A stretch of 64,000 nucleotides of DNA from Mycolicibacter hiberniae. GTDB taxonomy: Bacteria; Actinomycetota; Actinomycetes; Mycobacteriales; Mycobacteriaceae. The notes beneath the pieces were generated by a model. It had not been told where the DNA came from and searched no databases. It saw nothing but the letters and a program-made list of their open reading frames with translations. Location: assembly GCF_010729485.1 (NCBI RefSeq), contig NZ_AP022609.1, positions 558,001 through 622,000 of the forward strand, written 5' to 3'. This document shows, piece after piece, positions 7,983-16,056 of this stretch. A program made the translations under genes and the position numbers. Each line of letters starts with the position of its first letter. Position 1 is the stretch's first letter.

Positions 7983-10489
7983 CAGCTCTCTCCCCCCGGT
8001 GCGGCCAGATCTATCACCATGGTCAACCCGCCGCCGGGCGTCTCCGTCGCCGAGATGGTGCCGCCCATCGCCTCGGTGAAGCCCCGCGCCACCGACAGCC
8101 CCAGGCCGACCCCGCTGGTGTTGTCGCGGTCGCCCAAGCGCTGGAACGGATCGAACACATACGCCTCGCCGCCCCGCGGTAGGCCGCGGCCCTCATCGGC
8201 GACGTTGATCAGCACCCGGTCTCCGACGCGGCCGGCCGTCACCCGCACCACGCTGTCGGAGGCGTAGCGCAACGCGTTGTCGATCACGTTGGCCAGCACC
8301 CGTTCCAGCAGGCCGGCGTCGGCCATCGCCACGGTCGCACCGACATCGACCTTCACCTGGTCCACTCCGGCCCGGCCGAAGGTGTTGCTGCGCTTTCCGA
8401 TTCCGACCAACGCGCGCTGGACCACCTCTTCCAGGTAGACCTTGGTCAGCTCGGGCCGGACCACGCCGGCCGCCAGCCGTGAGGAGTCCAGCAGGTTGCC
8501 CACCAGGTCGGTGAGCTGGTCGATCGATTCCTCGACGGTGGCCAGCAGTTCGGCGGTGTCGGCGGGGGAGAAGTCGACGTCGTCGGCGCGCAGACTCGAC
8601 ACCGCCGCCTTGGCCGCGGCCAGCGGGGTGCGCAGGTCATGGCTGACCGCCGACAGCAGCGAGCGGCGCAGCTCATCGGTGCGCATCACCGCGTCGGCGC
8701 GGTCCGCCTCGGCGGCCAGTTCCTCCTGGCGGACCAGTCCCGCGGCCTGCCGGGCCACCACCGACAGCACCCGCCGATCACGCGAGGCCAACTGCCGCCC
8801 GGCCATCAGCATCCAGAATTCGTTGTCGCCCACATCGATCGAGGTGTCCGCGAGATCGACCGAGGTGCACGGATCTTCGCCAACCGAGGCCACCACCTGG
8901 GTAGTCGCGGTGTTGTTCGACACCCGAACCAGGCTGACCGAGCGCTGCGCGTAGGTCTCGCGAACCCGCTCGAGCAGAGTGTCCAGGTCCGCGCCGCGCA
9001 GCACCGATCCGGCGAACAGCGTCATCAGTTCGGCTTCGCGTGAGGCCCGGCCGGCCTCCCGGCTCCGGTTGGCGGCGCTGTCCACCAGGGCGGCCACCGC
9101 CACCGCCACCAACAGCAGCACCACCTCGGTGACCGCGGCGTCGGTTTCGGCGACGGTGAAGTCGTGGCGCGGCGCGAGCAGGAAGTAGTTCAGCAGCACT
9201 CCCGACAACAGCGCCGACAGCACCGCCGGCCCGATCCCGCCGAGCAGGGCCACCAGCAGCACACCGACGAAGAACAGCGCACTCAGGCCGGTCTCGAGGT
9301 AGCGGTCGAGCAGGCCCACGGTGACCGCGCACATCAGGCAGGGCACCACGACCGCCGCCAGCCAGGAGATCGCGCGCCGTTCCGGCGGCGAGAGCGACAG
9401 CGCCCGCAAACCCGGCCGGGCGGCGTCGGTGGTGACGATGTGCACGTCGATGTCGCCGGAGTGCTGCACCACTGCCGCACCGACGCCCTCGTCGAAGATG
9501 CGCGCCCAGCGCGACCGCCGGGAGCTGCCGATCACCAGCTGGGTGGCGTTGACGTCGCGTGCGAACTCCAGCAGCCCGGTCGGCACGTCGTCGCCGATCA
9601 CGGTGTGCAGCGAGGCCCCCAGGCTGATCGCCAGCTGGCGCATTTTGCCCACCCACGGGGCCGGTGCGCCCGACAGGCCGTCGCCGCCCAGGACATGCAG
9701 CACCAGCAGTTCACCGCCGGCTTTGGAGGCGATCCGGGACGCCCGGCGCACCAGGGCTTCGGATTCGGATCCGCCGGTGACCGCGGCGACGATGCGTTCC
9801 CGGGCCTCCCAGGTCTCGGTGATCTTCTTGTCGGCCCGGTACCGGGTCAGTGCGGCGTCGACCTGCCCGGCCAGCCACAGCAGTGCCAGTTCCCGCAACG
9901 CGGTCAGGGTCTCGCCGCGGAAGTAGTTGGCCAGCGCCGCGTCCACCTTCTCCGGGGGATAGACGTTGCCGTGGGACAGCCTGCGGCGCAGGGCCTCCGG
10001 TGCGATATCGATGAGTTCGATCTGCTCGGCCTTGCGCACGACCGCGTCGGGGACGGTGTCGAGCTGGGGGGTCCCGGTGATCTTGGCGGCGACGTCGCTC
10101 AAGCTCTCCAGCTGCTGGACGTCGAGGGTGGAGATGACCGTGATGCCCGCATCGAGCAGCTCTTCGATGTCCTGCCAGCGTTTGGCGTTGCGGCTGCCGG
10201 GCGGGTTGGTGTGGGCGAGGTCGTCGACCAGCACCACCTGCGGGTGGCGTGCCAGCACCGCGTCGAGGTCGAGTTCTCCGCCGGGCTCGCCGACGATCTC
10301 GATGCCCTGCAGCAGCTCGGCGGTCTTGGGGCGGCCGTGCGTCTGCACCGCGGCGGCCACCACATCGGTGCCGCGCTCGGCGCGACGGTGGGCTTCGCCC
10401 AGCATGGCGTAGGTCTTCCCGACCCCGGGCGCAGCCCCCAGGTAGATGCGGAGTTCACCGCGCCGGGGGCGCTGGCTCACGACACTCAC
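7982..10489 (-). CDS. kdpD: Sensor histidine kinase KdpD (copy 2, coupled to kdpE)
   Basis: A second full-length KdpD, 835 residues. It has the same architecture as copy 1: Walker A GAAPGVGKTYAMLGEA near residue 20, Walker B-like LVDDLAHTNPPGS, a stress-protein-like domain ending near residue 350, four membrane helices, a GAF-like segment, H-box SAVSHDLRTPLAAAK with His near residue 617, and ATPase boxes NVIDNALRYA and GVGLGLSVARGF. All catalytic motifs look intact. GTG at 10489 gives the expected N-terminus; a GTG three codons later is possible. The gene is directly coupled to kdpE, so this pair is probably the canonical KdpDE system. The two copies diverge in the Walker B region (DDLAHTNPPG against DELAHTNTPG) and in the linkers, so this is not a recent identical duplication. 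Confidence 0.96.
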   Translation of the reverse strand: MSVVSQRPRRGELRIYLGAAPGVGKTYAMLGEAHRRAERGTDVVAAAVQTHGRPKTAELLQGIEIVGEPGGELDLDAVLARHPQVVLVDDLAHTNPPGSRNAKRWQDIEELLDAGITVISTLDVQQLESLSDVAAKITGTPQLDTVPDAVVRKAEQIELIDIAPEALRRRLSHGNVYPPEKVDAALANYFRGETLTALRELALLWLAGQVDAALTRYRADKKITETWEARERIVAAVTGGSESEALVRRASRIASKAGGELLVLHVLGGDGLSGAPAPWVGKMRQLAISLGASLHTVIGDDVPTGLLEFARDVNATQLVIGSSRRSRWARIFDEGVGAAVVQHSGDIDVHIVTTDAARPGLRALSLSPPERRAISWLAAVVVPCLMCAVTVGLLDRYLETGLSALFFVGVLLVALLGGIGPAVLSALLSGVLLNYFLLAPRHDFTVAETDAAVTEVVLLLVAVAVAALVDSAANRSREAGRASREAELMTLFAGSVLRGADLDTLLERVRETYAQRSVSLVRVSNNTATTQVVASVGEDPCTSVDLADTSIDVGDNEFWMLMAGRQLASRDRRVLSVVARQAAGLVRQEELAAEADRADAVMRTDELRRSLLSAVSHDLRTPLAAAKAAVSSLRADDVDFSPADTAELLATVEESIDQLTDLVGNLLDSSRLAAGVVRPELTKVYLEEVVQRALVGIGKRSNTFGRAGVDQVKVDVGATVAMADAGLLERVLANVIDNALRYASDSVVRVTAGRVGDRVLINVADEGRGLPRGGEAYVFDPFQRLGDRDNTSGVGLGLSVARGFTEAMGGTISATETPGGGLTMVIDLAAPGGES

Positions 10490-10517
10490 CCGACCATCAT
10501 CCCGGCAAACGGCGTCC

Positions 10518-11693
10518 TCAGCCAGCGGCGACGGGCCGTGCCATCACGGTGGGCTTGAACCCGTAGCGCGGGTTGCTCGACCCCGAGCCGCTGCGCGCCG
10601 CCGCGGCCGCCGCCGGAATCCCGGCCCCGACGGCGTTGACCGTGCCGGCCTCCTCGGCGTCGGTCCAGCCGTGGCTGACCAGGGTGGCGGCATTGTCGGG
10701 AATCGACGTCGCCGTGGCGGGCACGGCTGCGGGCCAACTGGACGGCACCGACAGCCCGCCCGCCGCGGCGGCCGTGCCGAGGCCGGCCAGCACCGGTGCG
10801 CCGCCGGAAGCCGCCCCGGTCGGGGCGCCGACGGAGTCCACCAGCACCATCGATCCCGCCGCTTCGGCGGCGGGCCCGTGCGCGATGGCGATGGCGCTGG
10901 CGATGCCGGCGAACATGTGCCAGACGCCGGCGTTGCTCAACGCCGAGCTGTAGGTCTGCAGTCCGTTCCAGATCCCGATGTTCTGGGTGGAGCCGATGAA
11001 GTTGGACAGGAAGTCGGTACCGCCCTGCGCCGGCAGTGACGCGGCGGCCGGGCCGGCCAGGGTCTGCACGGCCGCGGGCAGCCCGGAGACCAGCTGCGAC
11101 AGCCCGTCCTGGGCGCTGCTGGCCGACGCCTGGGCCACCGCGGCGCCCTGACCGGCCAGGCCGGCCGGGTTGGCGCCGGGCGCCGGGGAGTTCAGCGGTT
11201 GCAGCACCCCGGCCAGCGACGACGAGGCCGCGTAGCCGTACATGGCCAGGGCGTCCTGCGCCCACATCTCGGCATACTGGGTCTCCACCGCCGCGATCGC
11301 CGCGGTGTTGAGTCCCAGGAAGTTGGACGCCACCAGGGCCGCGAACTGGGCCCGGTTGGCGGCCACCACCGCCGGCGGCACCGTCATCGCGAAGGCTGCC
11401 TCGTAGGCGGCGGCCGACGCCGATGCCTGCGCCGCGGCGTGCTCGGCGGCAGCGGCGGTGGTGGTGAGCCACGCGGTGTAGGGCCGGGCGGCGGCGGCCA
11501 TCGCCGCGGCGGCCGGGCCGCGCCAGGTCTCCTCGGTCAGGGTCGAGATCACCGACTCGTAGGTGGCCGCGGTGGTGGCCAGTTCGGCGCCCAGCGCGTT
11601 CCAGGCCGTGGCGGCGGCGGTCATCGGCGCGGCGCCGGCGCCGGTGTACATGCGCGCGGAGTTGATTTCCGGGGGCAGGGCTGCGTAGTCCAT
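10518..11693 (-). CDS. PPE family protein (SVP-type)
   Basis: PPE proteins are type VII (ESX) substrates that pair with PE partners through an N-terminal helical domain. This 391-residue protein begins [12 protein letters not shown], and its PPE domain (about residues 1-175) includes the WRGPAAAAM and [15 protein letters not shown] segments. The C-terminal part contains GLSVPSSWP, the SVPxxW-type mark of the PPE-SVP subfamily, and ends [15 protein letters not shown]. It lies 16 bases downstream of the PE gene at 11710-12525 and is probably co-expressed with it as a PE-PPE pair. Export through ESX-5 is inferred from family behaviour. Confidence 0.93.
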   Translation of the reverse strand: MDYAALPPEINSARMYTGAGAAPMTAAATAWNALGAELATTAATYESVISTLTEETWRGPAAAAMAAAARPYTAWLTTTAAAAEHAAAQASASAAAYEAAFAMTVPPAVVAANRAQFAALVASNFLGLNTAAIAAVETQYAEMWAQDALAMYGYAASSSLAGVLQPLNSPAPGANPAGLAGQGAAVAQASASSAQDGLSQLVSGLPAAVQTLAGPAAASLPAQGGTDFLSNFIGSTQNIGIWNGLQTYSSALSNAGVWHMFAGIASAIAIAHGPAAEAAGSMVLVDSVGAPTGAASGGAPVLAGLGTAAAAGGLSVPSSWPAAVPATATSIPDNAATLVSHGWTDAEEAGTVNAVGAGIPAAAAAARSGSGSSNPRYGFKPTVMARPVAAG

Positions 11694-11709
11694 GTCGGCG
11701 CGCTCCGTT

Positions 11710-12525
11710 CTAGACGATCGGCTTGCGGGGCATCACAACCGGCTTGACGCCGTAGCGCGGGCGGCCGAACCCGTAGCGGCCGCGCTCGGCCGGCGCCACG
11801 GGAGCGCCGGCGGGCAGCGTGGCCGCACCGTGCGGTTCGGCGGCCGGGCCGGCTGCGGCGAGCGGGCGGGCGGTGGCGGCCGGTTCGGCTTCGGCGGCCC
11901 AGGTGGGCGGCGCCGAGAGTTTGTTGACCGGGGCGGCCTGGCCGGCGGCCGCCGCGACCGGGGCGGCCTGGCCGGCGGCCGGTGTGGTCTGGGCGACCAG
12001 TTCGGCGTCGACGGCGCCGGTGACGTGGTGGACCACACCGGACGGGTTGGTGATGAAGCCGGTGCCCAGGCTGGTGAACGCCGAGGTGCCGGAGGCCAGG
12101 TTGCTGGCCTGCATGGCGGCCAGGATGGCGGAGTTGCTGGCGATCCCGCCGAGCCCGTAGGTCGGGTCGGCGGCGGCGCCCGTTCCGGCGTTCGCCAGGC
12201 TGGACGCGGTGCCCAGCCCCGCGGTGGAGGTGGCCGCCGCGGAGTTGGCGGACTCGGTCTGTCCGTAGGACTCGGCGCTGGTGCGCAGGGTGTGGATGAA
12301 CAGTTCCTGCATGGCCGCGGCTTGGGCGCTGATCTGCTGATACAGCGCGCCGTAGGCGGAGAACTGGGCGGCCTGCAGGGCGGAGACCTCATCGGAGGCG
12401 GCCGGGGCCAGCCCGGTGATCGGGCTGGCCGCGGCCGCGTTCTGAGCGTTGAGTCCCGCGGCGATCGTTTGCAGGTCACCAGCCGCCGCGGTCAACGCCT
12501 CGGGATGGGTGGTCAGGAACGACAT
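11710..12525 (-). CDS. PE family protein with PPE-like C-terminal tail
   Basis: The first 100 residues, beginning [19 protein letters not shown] and including [20 protein letters not shown], form a PE domain with the YxxxD/E-like export signal region near [10 protein letters not shown]. The remaining 170 residues are Ala/Pro-rich. They contain [13 protein letters not shown], which resembles the SVPxxW motif of PPE proteins, and end [17 protein letters not shown], which matches the C-terminal tails of both neighbouring PPE proteins. ATG at 12525 is chosen because GAGGAGCT lies 6 bases upstream and the PE domain starts there. The tail is unusual for a PE protein and suggests exchange of C-terminal sequence within the cluster. 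Confidence 0.9.
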   Translation of the reverse strand: MSFLTTHPEALTAAAGDLQTIAAGLNAQNAAAASPITGLAPAASDEVSALQAAQFSAYGALYQQISAQAAAMQELFIHTLRTSAESYGQTESANSAAATSTAGLGTASSLANAGTGAAADPTYGLGGIASNSAILAAMQASNLASGTSAFTSLGTGFITNPSGVVHHVTGAVDAELVAQTTPAAGQAAPVAAAAGQAAPVNKLSAPPTWAAEAEPAATARPLAAAGPAAEPHGAATLPAGAPVAPAERGRYGFGRPRYGVKPVVMPRKPIV

Positions 12526-12660
12526 GACAGCTCCTCGCGAAGAGTGAAGCCGGCCCCTTCGGGGCCCGGGTTGCCGCTCCACTTTTTCGCCCGACCTGCG
12601 ACTGTGAGGTGTCGTTAACGAGTTCTTAACGGTCTGGTGCGGATTATTGACGGTTTGCTA

Positions 12661-12945
12661 TCAGGCCCAGCTGGACCCGACGGCGGCGTCGGTGCCGGCC
12701 ATGTTGTTGCCGGCCGTCTGCACCTTCTGCCCGTGGGCGTTGGCCTGCTCGTAGATGACCGCGAAGTTGCGCCCGAGGGCGGTCACGAACTCCTGGCAGG
12801 CCACCGAGCCGGCGCCGCCCCAGAAGTCCCCGGCGGCCAGCACGTCGTGCACGATCGCCTGGTGTTCGGCCTCGAGGGCGGCGGCCTGGGCGCGGATCAG
12901 CGCGCCGTGGGCATCGACATCACCGAACTGGTAGTTGATGGACAT
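12661..12945 (-). CDS. ESAT-6-like WXG100 protein, EsxL/EsxN type
   Basis: A 94-residue WXG100 protein beginning MSINYQFGDVDAHGALIRAQ with DFWGGAGS at the helix-turn and the ending DAAVGSSWA. This is close to the EsxI/L/N/O/V subfamily of M. tuberculosis. It should form a heterodimer with the upstream EsxK-type protein and be exported by ESX-5. GAGGAG lies 11 bases before the chosen ATG; a second ATG three codons earlier sits only 4 bases from it, so family alignment decides the start. Its position in a PE-PPE-esx-esx block matches Rv1037c-Rv1040c. Confidence 0.95.
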   Translation of the reverse strand: MSINYQFGDVDAHGALIRAQAAALEAEHQAIVHDVLAAGDFWGGAGSVACQEFVTALGRNFAVIYEQANAHGQKVQTAGNNMAGTDAAVGSSWA

Positions 12946-12977
12946 GGGAATCATTACTCCTCGTTGTTGTGGTTGGG

Positions 12978-13274
12978 TTAGCTGCTCAGGACCTGCTGCG
13001 AAGCAGCTTCCTGCTGTTCGTACAGGTTGGCGTCGCGGAGCAGTCCGTCGCGCACGTCGTGCAGCATCCTGACGATGTTGCTGAACGCGGTCTGCATCTG
13101 GCCCATGGTGTCGTAGGACGTGCGTTCGGCCAGACCGCCCCAGCCGGAGCCGGAAATGCTGGTCGTCGACGCCCACATCCGCCGGGCTTCGTCCTCCACG
13201 GTCTGCGCGTGGGCGTCGAAGCGGGCCGCTGTCGCGCGCATGGCGTGCGGGTCGGTCATGAAACGGGTGGTCAT
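12978..13274 (-). CDS. ESAT-6-like WXG100 protein, EsxJ/EsxK/EsxM type
   Basis: A 98-residue protein beginning [20 protein letters not shown] with the WXG-like turn [10 protein letters not shown] near residue 42 and the ending [12 protein letters not shown]. This is the QILSS subfamily of WXG100 proteins, with V in place of I in the final motif. It is the expected partner of the protein encoded at 12661-12945; the pair is separated by 32 bases. AAGGAG lies about 9 bases upstream of the ATG. The YEQQE near the C-terminus is a YxxxE-type general ESX secretion signal. Function beyond secretion is not predictable from sequence. Confidence 0.95.
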   Translation of the reverse strand: MTTRFMTDPHAMRATAARFDAHAQTVEDEARRMWASTTSISGSGWGGLAERTSYDTMGQMQTAFSNIVRMLHDVRDGLLRDANLYEQQEAASQQVLSS

Positions 13275-13309
13275 TGTTCTTTCTCCTTGGGTTGTTCTGT
13301 TTTCACTGC

Positions 13310-14440
13310 TCAGCCGGCCGCCACCGGATGGAAGGTGACGGTGGGCCGAAATCCGTAGTTGTTGTCGTTGCTCGACGAGTTGGTGCGTGCGGCGAGCGGT
13401 GCGATGGGCATCCCGGCGGGCAGGGCGCCCGCGCCGCGTTCGGCCGCGGCCGGCAGGGCCGCGCCCGCGAGCGCGGTGGTGCTGTTGCCCACCGTCGCGC
13501 CGGTGGAGGCCCATGTCGGGGGGACCGACAACAGGCCGACCGAAGTCGCCCGTCCCATGCCGGCCACCACGCCGGCGCTCTTGCCCGCGGCGCCGGTACC
13601 CAGCGCGCCGGCTGAAGTGGCCAGGCGCGCCGCGCTGGTCAGGGCGGGGGCGGCATACAGCGGAGCCGCGGCCAGCGAGGGTGTCGCAAAGGTGCCGTCA
13701 CCGGCGCTGCTGACGATGCCCAGCATGCTCGACAACACGCCCACAAGGTCCGAGCCACTTGAGCTCGCCAGCGAGCCCAGGTTGGCCGGGTCCAGCAGGC
13801 TGCTGAGCATCCCCTCTGCGGCCGACGAACCGGACTGCAACGGCGACGAAAAGCCTTGCAGGGCAGAGGGAACTGCCGAGATCAGCTGGGAGATGCCGCC
13901 CAGCCCCGCCGGGCTGGTGTTCGTGACGGGCTCGGTGAACGGGGTCACCTGCGCCGCCGCGGCCGCCGAGCCCGCGTAGCCGTACATGGCCGCGGCGTCC
14001 TGGGCCCACATCTGCGCGTACTGCGCCTCGGTGGCCATGATCGCCGGGGTGTTCTGGCCCAGCAGGTTGGTCGCGACCAGCATCATCAAAAGGCTGCGGT
14101 TGGCCGCGATCAGCGGCGGCGGCACCGTCATGGCGAACGCCGTCTCGAATGCCGCTGCGGCCGCGGTGGCCTGGGTTGCGGTCTGCTCGGCCATTTCGGC
14201 GGTGGTGTTCAGCCACGCCACGTAGGGCGTGACCGCGGCGATCATCGCCGCCGACGACGGACCCGTCCACGGCCCGCCGGCCAAAGCGGTGACCACCGCC
14301 TGATACGCGGCGGCCGTCATGCCCAGTTCCACGGCCAAGCCCTGCCAGGCGGTGGCGGCGGCCAGCATGGGCGCCGCTCCCGGTCCGGTGTAGATCCAGG
14401 CAGAGTTGATCTCCGGGGGCAAGGCCCCGAACTCCAACAT
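13310..14440 (-). CDS. PPE family protein (SVP-type)
   Basis: A 376-residue PPE protein starting [19 protein letters not shown], with the PPE domain over roughly the first 175 residues, including [10 protein letters not shown] and [17 protein letters not shown]. The C-terminal half contains [12 protein letters not shown], an SVPxxW motif, and ends [17 protein letters not shown], resembling the other PPE in this cluster. It follows the short PE gene by 28 bases and precedes the two esx genes, the order seen at PE8-PPE15-esxJ-esxI in M. tuberculosis. Export as a PE-PPE heterodimer is inferred from the family. Confidence 0.94.
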   Translation of the reverse strand: MLEFGALPPEINSAWIYTGPGAAPMLAAATAWQGLAVELGMTAAAYQAVVTALAGGPWTGPSSAAMIAAVTPYVAWLNTTAEMAEQTATQATAAAAAFETAFAMTVPPPLIAANRSLLMMLVATNLLGQNTPAIMATEAQYAQMWAQDAAAMYGYAGSAAAAAQVTPFTEPVTNTSPAGLGGISQLISAVPSALQGFSSPLQSGSSAAEGMLSSLLDPANLGSLASSSGSDLVGVLSSMLGIVSSAGDGTFATPSLAAAPLYAAPALTSAARLATSAGALGTGAAGKSAGVVAGMGRATSVGLLSVPPTWASTGATVGNSTTALAGAALPAAAERGAGALPAGMPIAPLAARTNSSSNDNNYGFRPTVTFHPVAAG

Positions 14441-14468
14441 TTCTCGAATCCTTTGGGTGACTGTGGAC

Positions 14469-14777
14469 CTAGCGGGCTGCGATCGCGTTGGCGGCCTCGG
14501 TCGCCTCGTACGCGGCAGCGCTGGTCATCAAGGTGGTGACGAACATCTGGTGAACCGCATCCGCCTGGGCGCTGACCGCCTGGTACAAACCGGCGTGCAC
14601 GGCGAACTGGGCGGCGGTCAACGCCGACACCGGGTCCGCCGCCGCGGGGATCACACCGGTAGTCGCCGGGGCGGCCGCCGCGTTCTGGGCGGCCATCGCC
14701 GAACCGATACCGGTCAATTCGCCGGCCGCGGCCGTCAGCTCTGCGGGCTGAGCGCTCACGAACGACATCAACGACAT
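14469..14777 (-). CDS. PE family protein (short, PE domain only)
   Basis: About 99-102 residues forming only a PE domain: [39 protein letters not shown] and a C-terminal [16 protein letters not shown] carrying the YxxxE-type export signal. Three ATG codons compete. The one at 14777 is 6 bases after GAGGAG and is used here; the one at 14768 gives the classic MSF start. It opens the minus-strand cluster PE-PPE-esx-esx-PE-PPE and is probably the partner of the adjacent PPE protein. It resembles PE8/PE18-type proteins. Confidence 0.93.
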   Translation of the reverse strand: MSLMSFVSAQPAELTAAAGELTGIGSAMAAQNAAAAPATTGVIPAAADPVSALTAAQFAVHAGLYQAVSAQADAVHQMFVTTLMTSAAAYEATEAANAIAAR

Positions 14778-15195
14778 CACCATCTCCTCATCGAACGAGC
14801 CGGCACCGTGCCGGCCACGAGATCCACAGTGCCGATGCGCCGCCCGGATAGCTCGTGCCCTTACGCGGTCTTAACGGCCCCCGATCGAACCTTGATGAGT
14901 CCTTGATGCCCGCACTATGCAGGTGCCGCAAATCCCCACTGTGCCTGCGGATTTGCCGTCTAACGGCGGGGGGAGAGACGGCCGACAAGTTGGCGCGCCA
15001 GTGTGAGGCAGGTCTCTGCTCGCGGGGCCGGCTACAAGGATGGTTTGTGGGCGGTGCGCAGCTCGTGGATCGGGCGCGCAGGGCAGCGTCGGCGTGCTCG
15101 CGGTGGGGACGGGTGGCTCCTACGCCGGAGTGCCGATGGCACGGAGAGTGCGGCCCCGTGGCCTGAAACCAACTATGGCGGCACCGTCGAACCCG
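14778..15195. other. Intergenic stretch upstream of the PE/PPE/esx cluster
   Basis: No convincing gene is visible. The segment separates the first PE gene from an IS3 transposase scrap and probably holds the promoter for the minus-strand PE-PPE-esx-esx-PE-PPE cluster. I could not single out a -10/-35 pair. Open frames across it lack family resemblance and ribosome-binding sites. Confidence 0.5.
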
Positions 15196-15393
15196 GGGTA
15201 CATCACACGGTTTTGAGAACTCAGCGATTTTCTGGGTTCGGTGCTGACTGTAGTGGAGGGCTTCGCATTCGGCTGGTGGCATGTCGGGGCAGTAGCTATT
15301 GATGCGGCGGTGGTCGAACCAGTCCACCCATTCCAGGGTGGCTACTTCTACCTGGTCGATGGTGCGCCACGGGCCCCGGAGCTTGATAGAACA
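15196..15393 (-). pseudogene. IS3-family transposase C-terminal fragment
   Basis: Reading the minus strand gives SIKLRGPWRTIDQVEVATLE, then WVDWFDHRRINSYC and PPAECEALHYSQ. These match the last part of the DDE integrase domain of IS3-family OrfB transposases, which typically read RGPWRT..E.A.LEWVDWFN.RR. Nothing of the catalytic N-terminal part is present and no inverted repeats are visible, so this is a dead remnant of about 65 codons. It abuts the stop codon of the lipoprotein gene upstream. In M. tuberculosis the equivalent place next to PE8 also carries IS-like fragments, as I recall. Confidence 0.75.
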
Positions 15394-15403
15394 CCGGTTT
15401 CAG

Positions 15404-16051
15404 TCACCCAACTTCAGCCGTGACCGTCCTCGGGAACGGAATGTCGTCACGTGCAATGTCGTGCGGGAAACACGGCGAAGTCGCAATAACGCTGGGCGGG
15501 TATCCCGGCGGGTTGGACGCCCTGATCTGGAAGGTGTAACCATCCGGCGAATAACCGAACCTGTTGGGTTTACGGAAATCGTCGCGCTCGAAGACCCACC
15601 AGCCCCAGCTCTTCCAGATGTCACCTGTCTGGGTGATGAGCTTGTCGGCGTCTACCTCTGAGGGCACAGTCAGGTCGCCGGTTGCCGTGAACTCGACTGG
15701 CGGGTTGGTGTTGAGAGGTGAATCGTTGCATGGCACCGCGGTGGTGCCGCCGCTGTATCGACTCGCGTCGAAGGCGATTCCAGGAGGTAGCGCGGTAAGT
15801 GTCTTTTTGAGGTATGCGAGCACCGTGTCCTGGGCTTGTTGCTGACTCGTCGGCGTGACGACAGCCGCTTTCCACCCCGGCGGGGGCGGGGGTGCCGATG
15901 TCATGGTGGAACCTCCCAAAATAGTTGCCCCTGTGGGGATAGGCGGACCCAGCGGCTGTTCGGTGTGGCAGCCAACTGTCAGAAATCCGAGCAGCGCAAG
16001 TGCCATGAGTCGCTGGAACTGCGCAATACCGCGCCGATACTCGTTGCCCAT
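15404..16051 (-). CDS. Putative lipoprotein of unknown function
   Basis: A 215-residue protein with a type II signal: positive GNEYRRG, a hydrophobic core LMALALLGFL and a lipobox-like LTVGC with Cys near residue 28. It therefore probably sits on the outer face of the membrane. The mature part has a Pro-rich linker and then a domain with paired cysteines (VPCNDSPLN and SPCFPHD) and aromatic patches (WKSWGWWVFERDDF). It may belong to an LppA/LppV-like mycobacterial lipoprotein group, but I am not sure. A GGAGG lies over the upstream hydrolase stop and the ATG follows that stop by 5 bases, so it is co-expressed with the DUF1023 hydrolase. Confidence 0.8.
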   Translation of the reverse strand: MGNEYRRGIAQFQRLMALALLGFLTVGCHTEQPLGPPIPTGATILGGSTMTSAPPPPPGWKAAVVTPTSQQQAQDTVLAYLKKTLTALPPGIAFDASRYSGGTTAVPCNDSPLNTNPPVEFTATGDLTVPSEVDADKLITQTGDIWKSWGWWVFERDDFRKPNRFGYSPDGYTFQIRASNPPGYPPSVIATSPCFPHDIARDDIPFPRTVTAEVG

Positions 16052-16056
16052 GATGT

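Noticed and set aside
4243..10489. Second kdpD as an assembly duplication artefact
   Set aside because: The two copies differ in length and in many residues, and sit in different gene contexts and orientations, so they are true paralogs.
14788..15327. 179-codon minus-strand frame as an intact gene
   Set aside because: Only its first 45 codons resemble anything (the end of an IS3 transposase); the rest is arbitrary sequence without a start of its own.
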